A stretch of DNA of 64,000 nt, from contig NZ_JADBHF010000002.1 in assembly GCF_017808105.1 (NCBI RefSeq), positions 124,001-188,000 on the forward strand. Direction: 5' to 3'. A program made the translations under genes and the position numbers. This document shows positions 43,159 through 49,970 of the stretch, piece after piece. The DNA comes from Brevibacterium renqingii (lineage in GTDB: Bacteria > Actinomycetota > Actinomycetes > Actinomycetales > Brevibacteriaceae). The first letter of the stretch is position 1. Every line of letters starts with the position of its first letter. The notes below the pieces were generated by a model. The model saw only the letters and a list, made by a program, of their open reading frames with translations. It ran no database searches and was not told the DNA's origin.

Positions 43159-45186
43159 TCAGGCGCGACGGCGAGCGAGGACGTCGTTGACGGCGCCGAG
43201 ATCGGCGGCCTTCGTCGTCCTGATCGCCTTCCGACCGTGCTCGAGCGGGCCTTCCTCACGGGCTGAGTCGCTGAGCTCGGGACGGTAGCCGAGCTCAGCG
43301 GCGAACTGGGCGGCGATGTCCTCGCGGCTGCGTGCCTCGGTCTCATAGGAGCTCGCATCGGCGGCCGAGGCCGAGGGCACCGGGTGCTCAGCTTCGGGGG
43401 CGTCGACGTAGCTGGGAACCGGCAACGGCGTCGGCGACCAGCCGTCGCGTGACTTCAAGCGCTGCATGAACGGGTCGTCGACCTTCGGCGCCGCCGCATC
43501 GAGTGCCGCACGGGCCTCGCCGTCCGATTCGTTCGCCGCGGTCTCTGCCGCGCCCGACTCGTCGCCGACGAGGTCGGACCCGAGTGAGACCGGAGCCGAT
43601 CCGGTCTCCGTCGGCTCCTCCTGTGCGGTTTCCATGGACTCGCTCGCCGCTTTCTCCGAAACCGGTGCCTGCTCCGCGGACCGCGTCTTCTCGCCGGACC
43701 GCGTCTTCTCGCCGGACCGGTCAGCGGTGTCGCTCCCTGACTCAGCGAACGCCTCGGCGGATGTGTCCTCCTCGACGACGGGGATCGGACCGGTGAGCAG
43801 CACCTGGCGGGTGGTGTGGCCCTCTGTGGCTTCCTTGCGGATGCGCACGAGCGGGATCTCGCCGGTGTCGGCCTCTTCGCGGACCTTCTTCGCCTCGGTG
43901 CTGCGCTGCATCGCGGCGCGGGCCTGTGCGGCCTTCGTCGATCCGTTCGCCCCATGAGCTGCGGCCGCGATCCGCGCGGCGGTTCCGCTCGACGTCGGCG
44001 GCGCGGTCCGGGCGGTGTGCGTGCGTGCCGAGGTCCGGTTCGCGGAGGTCGCGACGCTGCGCTGCTCCTGCACTCCGGCGGTGGGCTTCTGCGCGGGAGC
44101 GGGCCGCTGCGTGACAGGCGCGGCCGGTTCCGCAGCGGGAGCGGTCCGCGGTTTCGCTTGGGGCTTCGTCGTCGATGTCCGCTCGAGCCCGCGCAGACGC
44201 TTCCTGATCTCGCGCCTGCGCAGGTTGAGGGTGCGCACGATGAGGAGGGAGACGACGCCGAGGCCAAGGAAGACTCCGGCCAGAGCGATGTGGACGACCG
44301 AGAACAGTGCGAGCACGCTCGTGACGAGAATGCCGAGCACCGAGGCCAGGAATACCAGGGCGAATCCCCGGACCATCGTGGCCAGCGACTTCAGGGAGTC
44401 CTGCAGGGACGTTGCTTGCTCAGTCATCGCATGTTCCTCATCGGCTCCGATGGTCGGATTGGAAATCTGTGGATCGTCTGCTCGCCTCGGCCGAGCACCC
44501 TCGCCGAGGCGACCGCCCCGGTCCGTGCGAGGCTCTCCGGTCCGTGGGGACCCACCTCGTGCGGCGGGGCGGATCGTCGCTTGCGGATCACCGCCGCCGG
44601 CGCGGCGCGCATGCGCAGAGTCCATCTGGGCAGGCCCGCTCTGCCTGCCCGGCTGTCCGGTCGAGCGGCTGCTGTCGTTGAATACGGCGTGGACGGCGGG
44701 GTGGAGCATCCGGACGTTGCCGCCCGTGTTCCGACCACCGACGAGACCGTGCCCGGTCGCTGCGTGGTCGGCGGCCGCGTGGTCGGACACGAAAGCCGCG
44801 TGGGTCTCTCCGACCGCCACGGGCATGCTGTCGAGCTGGGAGCAGGGCTCAGCCTCGGCGACGGTGTCGGTCGTGTCGGCGCTGCCGTCGATGACAGCGA
44901 ATTCGGGGGTCACGACCGAGAGCCTCAGGGCCGGTGCTTCGGCGGCCGGGGCATGTTCCGGGGTCGGAACCGACGGCGCTTTCCGGGGCTTGTCGTGGAA
45001 GACCTGAGTGCGCTCCGAATGGTCGTGTCCGGGGTTCTGCGCCTCAGCGGCAACGACGGCCGCGTTGTCGGGGACCGAGTCGATTTCGGCGCGCGAGAGT
45101 TCCGTCGCGGACTTCCGAATCATTGCGGGCACAGCAACGGCGAAGACCACGACGATGGCGATGACGACGATGATGCTGGTGTCCAC
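43159..45186 (-). CDS. Large GLPR/SepX-like membrane protein (cell-division locus)
   Basis: A 675-residue membrane protein. One helix lies at residues 5-23 (IIVVIAIVVVFAVAVPAMI) and a hydrophobic pair at about 272-312, then a long Ala/Thr/Ser/Glu-rich cytoplasmic tail. The gene is next to rimJ, galU and 5-formyltetrahydrofolate cyclo-ligase, the setting of Rv0996 (M. tuberculosis), GLPR (Corynebacterium) and SepX (Streptomyces), which act in cell division. The moeA/glp gene usual between galU and rimJ is missing. GTG 45186 lies six bases after TAGGGT. A second good start (ATG near 44427, after GAGGAAC) and weaker codon bias at about 44430-44560 leave open that this is two genes. Confidence 0.6.
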   Translation of the reverse strand: MDTSIIVVIAIVVVFAVAVPAMIRKSATELSRAEIDSVPDNAAVVAAEAQNPGHDHSERTQVFHDKPRKAPSVPTPEHAPAAEAPALRLSVVTPEFAVIDGSADTTDTVAEAEPCSQLDSMPVAVGETHAAFVSDHAAADHAATGHGLVGGRNTGGNVRMLHPAVHAVFNDSSRSTGQPGRQSGPAQMDSAHARRAGGGDPQATIRPAARGGSPRTGEPRTDRGGRLGEGARPRRADDPQISNPTIGADEEHAMTEQATSLQDSLKSLATMVRGFALVFLASVLGILVTSVLALFSVVHIALAGVFLGLGVVSLLIVRTLNLRRREIRKRLRGLERTSTTKPQAKPRTAPAAEPAAPVTQRPAPAQKPTAGVQEQRSVATSANRTSARTHTARTAPPTSSGTAARIAAAAHGANGSTKAAQARAAMQRSTEAKKVREEADTGEIPLVRIRKEATEGHTTRQVLLTGPIPVVEEDTSAEAFAESGSDTADRSGEKTRSGEKTRSAEQAPVSEKAASESMETAQEEPTETGSAPVSLGSDLVGDESGAAETAANESDGEARAALDAAAPKVDDPFMQRLKSRDGWSPTPLPVPSYVDAPEAEHPVPSASAADASSYETEARSREDIAAQFAAELGYRPELSDSAREEGPLEHGRKAIRTTKAADLGAVNDVLARRRA

Positions 45187-45341
45187 ACTGCCACCCTAAG
45201 TTGCGCGCCTCGACGAAGACGTGAAGGCGCAAGGTGTGTCGGTCGAACCGGCTCGAAGTTCACGCAATTCCCAGGTGCATGTCGGACGTTGCCGCGCGAC
45301 CCGCGTCCGGTGCTGCGGCAAGCTTCTCACCAGGGGCCGAG

Positions 45342-46058
45342 TCAGCGAACCGCTTCCCCGGCCTGCCCGTGCCGGTAGGCGGCGAGCAGACCGTGCGGGA
45401 CCTCTTCGGCGAGCACGGCGAAGGTGCGGTGGTCGCACCACTGGCCGTCGATGTGCATGTACCTGACCCGCAGTCCTTCGTCGCGCAGGCCGAGCTTGGC
45501 GACCACGCGCAGGCTGGCGGTGTTCTCCGGGCGGATGTTGATCTCGATGCGATGGAGTCCGAGCGTGAAGAAGCAGTGGTCGACGGCCATCGCCACAGCG
45601 ATGGGAGTGATGCCGCGACCTGCCACACGCGAATCGATCCAATAGCCGATCTGACCGGACAGGATCGACCCCCAGCTCAGACCCGAGACAGTGATCTGGC
45701 CGCGGAAAGCGCCGTCGACTTCGATGGCGAAGGGTACGCTCTGCCCGCGTTTGGCCTGCCTGTCCTGCATCCGCACCATGCTGCGGAAGCCCGGCAGCTC
45801 CTGGCCGGGGGCGGGCAGCGTCGCGTCCCACGGCCGCAGCCAGTCACGGTTGAAGCGGCGGACCTCCCGCCACTGCGGTTCGTCACGGCGTCGCAGCGGG
45901 CGCAGCACGATATCGGACTGCCGATCGGTCAGGATGACGGGCCACACACGGCTGCCCTCGCTCTCAGGTTCCACGGTCGATGTCTCGCTCGGCCCCGCTG
46001 TCTCGGTCGTCCCGGAGGTCTCGGTCAGTCGAGTGTGGGTACGAAGTCCTTGAGCCAC
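45342..46058 (-). CDS. rimJ: Ribosomal-protein-alanine N-acetyltransferase-like (RimJ/RimL)
   Basis: A protein of up to 238 residues: DIVLRPLRRRDEPQWREVRR, FRGQITVSGLSWGSILSGQI, then GYWIDSRVAGRGITPIAVAM, where V-A-G-R-G-I is the acetyl-CoA loop, and RPENTASLRVVAKLGLRDEG. It should acetylate protein N-termini. The GTG start at 46058 overlaps galU by 34 bp and has no clear ribosome site; GTG 45974 is an alternative. Order galU-rimJ-GLPR-like is that of many actinobacteria. Confidence 0.85.
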   Translation of the reverse strand: MAQGLRTHTRLTETSGTTETAGPSETSTVEPESEGSRVWPVILTDRQSDIVLRPLRRRDEPQWREVRRFNRDWLRPWDATLPAPGQELPGFRSMVRMQDRQAKRGQSVPFAIEVDGAFRGQITVSGLSWGSILSGQIGYWIDSRVAGRGITPIAVAMAVDHCFFTLGLHRIEINIRPENTASLRVVAKLGLRDEGLRVRYMHIDGQWCDHRTFAVLAEEVPHGLLAAYRHGQAGEAVR

Positions 46059-46927
46059 TTCTTGAGGTCCTTGCCGAGGTCCTCACGGGCGCAGGCGATC
46101 TGCATGACGGCCTTGAGGTAGTCGAGCTTGTCGCCGGTGTCGTAGCGGGCGCCCTTGAACACGACGCCGAAGACACCGTGCCCGTCCGACCCGCCGGCGA
46201 GCTCCTGCAGGGCGTCGGTGAGCTGGATTTCGTTGCCGCGTCCGGGACCGGTGGTCTCGAGGACATCGAAGATCTCCGGAGACAGCACGTAGCGGCCGAT
46301 GATCGCGAGGTTCGACGGAGCCTCCTCCTGGGCGGGCTTTTCGACCAGACCGGTGATCTTGACGACCTCGTCGTCCTCAGTCGTCTCGACGGCGGCGCAG
46401 CCGTAGAGGTGGATCGCTTCGGGCGGAACCTCCATGAGGGCGACGACGCTGCCGCCGGTCTGCTCCGCGACCTCGATCATCTTCGGCAGGATCGGGCTGC
46501 GCTCGTCGATGAGGTCATCGCCGAGGAGCACGGCGAAGGGTTCGTCGCCGACGTGCTGTCGGCCTTTGAGCACGGCGTGCCCGAGGCCTTTGGGATCTCC
46601 CTGACGCACATAGTGGATATCGGCGAGCTCCGAGGGGTGGCGGACGGCGGCGAGCTTCTCATCGTCGCCCTTCTTCGCCAGGGCGGCCTCGAGGCCGTCG
46701 ACGCGGTCGAAGTGGTCTTCGAGCGGCCGCTTGTTCCGGCCCGTGATCATGAGGATGTCCTCGAGTCCCGCATCGACGGCCTCCTCGACGACGTACTGGA
46801 TCGCCGGCTTGTCGACGACGGGGAGCATCTCTTTGGGGGTCGCCTTGGTCGCGGGGAGGAACCGAGTTCCGAGACCGGCGACGGGGATCACGGCCTTGCG
46901 AACGGTGCGCTGCGCTTCATCACTCAT
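46025..46927 (-). CDS. galU: UTP-glucose-1-phosphate uridylyltransferase
   Basis: A 300-residue nucleotidyltransferase: VRKAVIPVAGLGTRFLPATK and KEMLPVVDKPAIQYVVEEA (nucleotide-binding), QGDPKGLGHAVLKGRQHVG, VLLGDDLID and VEKPAQEEAPSNLAIIGRYV. It makes UDP-glucose for cell-wall and capsule sugars. ATG 46927 lies six bases after TAAGAT (complement of 46934-46939), so it is probably leaderless. It is divergent from the cyclo-ligase, which is also predicted leaderless. Confidence 0.93.
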   Translation of the reverse strand: MSDEAQRTVRKAVIPVAGLGTRFLPATKATPKEMLPVVDKPAIQYVVEEAVDAGLEDILMITGRNKRPLEDHFDRVDGLEAALAKKGDDEKLAAVRHPSELADIHYVRQGDPKGLGHAVLKGRQHVGDEPFAVLLGDDLIDERSPILPKMIEVAEQTGGSVVALMEVPPEAIHLYGCAAVETTEDDEVVKITGLVEKPAQEEAPSNLAIIGRYVLSPEIFDVLETTGPGRGNEIQLTDALQELAGGSDGHGVFGVVFKGARYDTGDKLDYLKAVMQIACAREDLGKDLKKWLKDFVPTLD

Positions 46928-46972
46928 GAAGTCATCTTAACTAATCCGCTGCCGGCGGATACTCTGAATGTC

Positions 46973-47587
46973 GTGGAACCACGATCTTCGAAGGCGCAGC
47001 TGCGGTCCCGCATCCGTTCCGCTCGCGCCAGCCGCCCCCGCTCTTCTGTGGGAGTCGCCGCATCCGCATGGGACGTCATTCGGGCGAAACCGGTGCGATC
47101 TCTGCTCGGGTATGCGGCTCTTCCCGGGGAGCCGAACCTCGACCCTGCCCTCGACCGTTTCCTCGCGACCGGAGGAATCGTCTATCTGCCAGTGGTGACT
47201 GATGTCGGCGCGCCTCTGCTCTTCGGTCGGGTCACGGGGGCGATGGCGGGTCTGGAGCCGCAGGGCAGGTGGGGCATCCGGGAACCGCAAGAGGGTGGGG
47301 GCCTGCTCACGCCCGCACAGCTGCTCTCATCAGAGGTCGGTCTCGACCTCGTATTCGTCCCCGCCCTCGGCTTCGGCACCGGCGGTGCGCGCTTGGGCAA
47401 CGGCGGCGGCTTCTACGATCGGACCTTCGGCCCGCTTGGAGCGGCACCGCTGGCGAAGGGACCCCGTGTGCTCGGCGTCTGCTTCCCCGAGGAACTCGAG
47501 CTGCCCGGTCTGGTCGCCGAGGACTGGGACCTGCGCATCCCGGCGGCTGTCACCGAGCGCGGCCTCCACACATTCGACGACAGCTGA
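46973..47587 (+). CDS. 5-formyltetrahydrofolate cyclo-ligase
   Basis: A 204-residue protein with the family core LLTPAQLLSSEVGLDLVFVP, then LGFGTGGARLGNGGGFYDRT (the ATP-binding G-N-G-G-G-F-Y-D-R is diagnostic) and a late PAAVTERGLHT. It converts 5-formyltetrahydrofolate to methenyl-tetrahydrofolate using ATP. GTG 46973 lies seven bases after TACTCT (46960-46965), so the mRNA is probably leaderless. The frame is open far upstream through the antisense of galU; that part is not real. Confidence 0.9.
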   Translation: MEPRSSKAQLRSRIRSARASRPRSSVGVAASAWDVIRAKPVRSLLGYAALPGEPNLDPALDRFLATGGIVYLPVVTDVGAPLLFGRVTGAMAGLEPQGRWGIREPQEGGGLLTPAQLLSSEVGLDLVFVPALGFGTGGARLGNGGGFYDRTFGPLGAAPLAKGPRVLGVCFPEELELPGLVAEDWDLRIPAAVTERGLHTFDDS

Positions 47588-47737
47588 CTCGTCTTCGACC
47601 GCCCTGGCACCCCACGTGATTCCCTCCCCCGCCTCCGGCGGCATTCCTCGGGAATCAGAGTCCACTCGAGCGTGTTGATATGTGGATAACCCTGTGCATA
47701 TCCGGGACCGATGCGCATGCGACGGCTCGACGTGCAC

Positions 47738-47743
47738 TATAAT
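47738..47743 (+). promoter_or_regulatory. -10 box for the Ruc-like gene
   Basis: A perfect TATAAT at 47738-47743, 25 bp before the ATG of the zinc-ribbon protein gene, leaves a short leader containing GAAAGG as ribosome site. No clear -35 is seen. The 180-bp gap before the gene (47588-47767) holds nothing else I can support. Confidence 0.55.
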
Positions 47744-47767
47744 CTTGACGTCGAAGAAAGGTCTCGA

Positions 47768-48082
47768 ATGCCCGTCTACTCCTACGCCTGCAAAAGCTGT
47801 GGTCATGCCTTTGATATTCATCAGGACTTCAGCGACGATTCACTCACCATCTGCCCCGAATGCCAGGGTCGCCTGAAGAAGGTCTTCGGCACAGTGGGCA
47901 TCAGCTTCAAGGGCTCGGGCTTCTACGCCACCGACTCACGCTCGTCCAATGCGAACACGGTCAGCTCGTCGAACTCCGGCTCCTCGTCAGCGAAGGACTC
48001 GACGAGTTCGACCTCGGATTCGAGTTCAGCGTCTTCGAGCTCCTCGGAATCTTCACCGGCGAGCACTCCGGCAGCGAGCTGA
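47768..48082 (+). CDS. FmdB-type zinc-ribbon protein (Rv0991c/Ruc-like chaperone)
   Basis: A 104-residue protein. Residues 1-60 form a zinc ribbon (Cys8-x2-Cys11 and Cys29-x2-Cys32) followed by VFGTVGISFKGSGFYATDSR. This order closely matches M. tuberculosis Rv0991c (Ruc), a redox-switched chaperone whose four cysteines hold zinc when reduced. The C-terminal 40 residues are almost pure Ser with Thr, Asn and Ala, as in Ruc's disordered tail. Position beside the cyclo-ligase and near mscL is also that of Rv0991c. ATG 47768 follows GAAAGG. Confidence 0.82.
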   Translation: MPVYSYACKSCGHAFDIHQDFSDDSLTICPECQGRLKKVFGTVGISFKGSGFYATDSRSSNANTVSSSNSGSSSAKDSTSSTSDSSSASSSSSESSPASTPAAS

Positions 48083-48187
48083 GCTCGCTCGCCACTTGAA
48101 CGTCGCTCGCCTGTGGACGGCTCTTGTCCGTCCACAGGCTGAGTTCGTGTTCTTGCCCATGCGGCACGACCGTCTCAGGCTCGTTGC

Positions 48188-48817
48188 ATGGGCATCCTCC
48201 AGCGCGTCCGACGCACATCCTCGAATTGGGTGCGGACCTCTCGCATCCGACCGCAGCGCATAATCGCAGCGCTCTGTCTCGCCTGCGCCTGCGCATTGGT
48301 CGTCTGGGCGCTCACCCCGAACGAAGCGGGAACTGCGGTCGTCGTCGCGAAAACGGACCTGGCGCCCGGCTCCGAGCTGGACGCCGGTGACCTCGCTCTC
48401 ACGGACTTCCCACCTGATCTCGTCCCCGACAAGGCGTTCTCTTCCATCGCCGAGGTGGAGGGTCGGCACATCTCGGCCGGCCTGTCGGAAGGCTCTCCCC
48501 TGACCGAGTCGATCGTGCTCGACCAGCAGGCCCTGCCGGAGGGCAGCCGGGATCTGCTCATGCCGATACGCCTTGCCGATGACGCCTCTGCCGCGCTCCT
48601 GCAGCCGGGGCAGAGGATTCGCCTGTTCTCCTCACTGCCCGACGGAGGTTCGGAAGTCGTCGTCGAAAAGGTGACGATCGCCCGCCTCGTCGACAAGCCA
48701 GAGGGAATAGCCGCAGAATCAGGTCAACTTGTATCTGTGATCCTCTCTGCCGAGGACGCAGGTCGCGTCGCGGAATTCGCCGGCCTGCCGATCAGCTTCG
48801 CAATTCTGCCCCGCTGA
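48188..48817 (+). CDS. SAF-domain / CpaB-like membrane-anchored protein
   Basis: A 209-residue protein. A basic N-terminus precedes one membrane helix (about 25-41), followed by a SAF domain (VVVAKTDLAPGSELDAGDLA, then GRHISAGLSEGSPLTESIVL), as in the Flp pilus assembly protein CpaB/RcpC, and a C-terminal beta-rich region. No pilus genes are in the window; in mycobacteria a similar protein occupies this place between Rv0991c and mscL. The function is unknown. Confidence 0.75.
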   Translation: MGILQRVRRTSSNWVRTSRIRPQRIIAALCLACACALVVWALTPNEAGTAVVVAKTDLAPGSELDAGDLALTDFPPDLVPDKAFSSIAEVEGRHISAGLSEGSPLTESIVLDQQALPEGSRDLLMPIRLADDASAALLQPGQRIRLFSSLPDGGSEVVVEKVTIARLVDKPEGIAAESGQLVSVILSAEDAGRVAEFAGLPISFAILPR

Positions 48818-49002
48818 GCCCCGCGGTCGGCACCCGGATCTGGGTCTGGAGGCCCCCGGATGCATGGTTTTCATCAGCGCAGACGCCGCACGACCGACCC
48901 AAAGCCTTTCCCATTCAGGCTGAATGCGCCGACAGAAGCGTGTTGAGACTCGCAGTGAAAATCTGCTGACTGCGTGTTAGTCCTGTGTACCATTGGAACG
49001 TA

Positions 49003-49019
49003 ATTGAGCAATTCTCAAT
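49003..49019. promoter_or_regulatory. Inverted repeat upstream of mscL
   Basis: ATTGAG-CAATT-CTCAAT is a 6-bp inverted repeat 40 bp before the mscL start, in or near its 5' leader. It could be an operator or a small RNA hairpin controlling mscL. No further evidence. Confidence 0.35.
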
Positions 49020-49058
49020 AGCATTTCAGTGAAGAATCACACCGAAAGGGTTTCTCTA

Positions 49059-49523
49059 ATGCTTAAGGGTTTCAGGGATTTCATTCTCCAGGGGAATGTC
49101 GTCGAACTCGCAACGGCGGTCATCATCGGCGGCGCTTTCACCGCCATCGTCACCGCATTCTCTGACAAGATCATCAACCCGCTCATCGCCGCCGTCGGCG
49201 GCGCCGAGGGTCCGGCTCTGACCATCCCGCTCAAGGAAGGCGTGCCAGAGGCAACTCTTGATATCGGTGCGGTCATCACCGCGGCCATCAACTTCCTCAT
49301 CGTCGCCGCCATCGTGTACTTCATCATCATCGTCCCGATGAACAAGCTCAACGAGCTGCGCAAGCGCGGAGCTCCCGAGGAAGAGGTTCCTCCGACCACC
49401 GAGGATCTGCTCGGCGACATCCGCGAGATCCTGCGCAACCAGACCGCCACCGCCGGCGGACCGGCCGAAGGTCCCGCCAGCGAAGCCGGTCCGGTCGACC
49501 CGAACCAGCCGCCGCGTCACTGA
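49059..49523 (+). CDS. mscL: Large-conductance mechanosensitive channel
   Basis: A 154-residue channel: MLKGFRDFILQGNVVELATA (N-terminal helix and pore helix 1), AVIIGGAFTAIVTAFSDKII, a periplasmic loop, then a second helix (INFLIVAAIVYFIIIVPMNK) and a cytoplasmic helix with PPTTEDLLGDIREIL. It releases solutes when the membrane is stretched by osmotic downshock. ATG 49059 is set by GAAAGGG; the upstream frame (from 49029) lacks a family match. A Pro/Gly/Ala-rich tail ends the protein. A strong terminator follows. Confidence 0.95.
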   Translation: MLKGFRDFILQGNVVELATAVIIGGAFTAIVTAFSDKIINPLIAAVGGAEGPALTIPLKEGVPEATLDIGAVITAAINFLIVAAIVYFIIIVPMNKLNELRKRGAPEEEVPPTTEDLLGDIREILRNQTATAGGPAEGPASEAGPVDPNQPPRH

Positions 49524-49575
49524 AACCGTCTGCCGAGCGGGTGAGAGAAGCTCACCACCCGGCGCATCGAATGAC

Positions 49576-49613
49576 GAAGGGTCCGTTTCCCGCCAGTGGG
49601 AGACGGACCCTTC
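49576..49613 (+). terminator. Terminator after mscL
   Basis: GAAGGGTCCGTTTCCC (49576-49591) and GGGAGACGGACCCTTC (49598-49613) form a 16-bp stem with one G-T wobble, 53 bp after the mscL stop. It is followed by TCATGTCCTGT, a weak U-tract. Confidence 0.75.
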
Positions 49614-49626
49614 TCATGTCCTGTGG

Positions 49627-49695
49627 CACGTGCGTCTATCTTGGAACGGCATGTGCGTCTATCTAGGAACGGCAAAGGTGCCTGCCTATGACCAG
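49627..49695. repeat. 23-bp tandem repeat reaching a gene's stop codon
   Basis: Units 49627-49649 and 49650-49672 (each C-A-C/T-GTGCGTCTATCT-T/A-GGAACGG) differ at two positions. The next 23 bp (49673-49695) are a diverged copy (about 13 of 23) that contains the stop codon (49686-49688) of the small gene on the complement. Confidence 0.55.
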
Positions 49696-49970
49696 TGCGG
49701 CGGCTTCTGTGACCGGTAGTAGTCCTCGCTGAAGCCCCCGCCGCCCGTTTCGGCCTCGTTGCGCAGCGTCGCGCGATAGCGTCGCTTGGCCGCCTCGAGA
49801 CGAGCCAGACGCCGCTGCTCGGCCTCGGCGTCTGATCCCGATTCGTCCGCGGGGTCCGACTCCGTCGAGTGAACGTCGGCGTCGGACCGCTCCGGCCCGT
49901 TGGATTCCGCGACTTCGACGGCCGGCTCCGCTTCGTTCAGCTTCGCAGCCTCGTCGGGCCTCTCAGGCAT
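49686..49970 (-). CDS. Small acidic/basic protein, 94 aa
   Basis: A 94-residue protein of unknown function: an acidic N-terminal half rich in Glu, Asp and Ser, a basic helix (EQRRLARLEAAKRRYRATLR, about 54-73) and the ending FSEDYYRSQKPPHWS. The start ATG 49970 overlaps the helicase-like gene by 8 bp, so it is co-translated with it. The ending resembles a tail found on small actinobacterial proteins encoded after large helicase-like genes, but I cannot name a family. It may be a partner of the large protein. Confidence 0.65.
   Translation of the reverse strand: MPERPDEAAKLNEAEPAVEVAESNGPERSDADVHSTESDPADESGSDAEAEQRRLARLEAAKRRYRATLRNEAETGGGGFSEDYYRSQKPPHWS

Noticed and set aside
45980..46972. 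Upstream extension of the cyclo-ligase frame
   Set aside because: It is antisense to galU; the -10 box and GTG 46973 give the real start.
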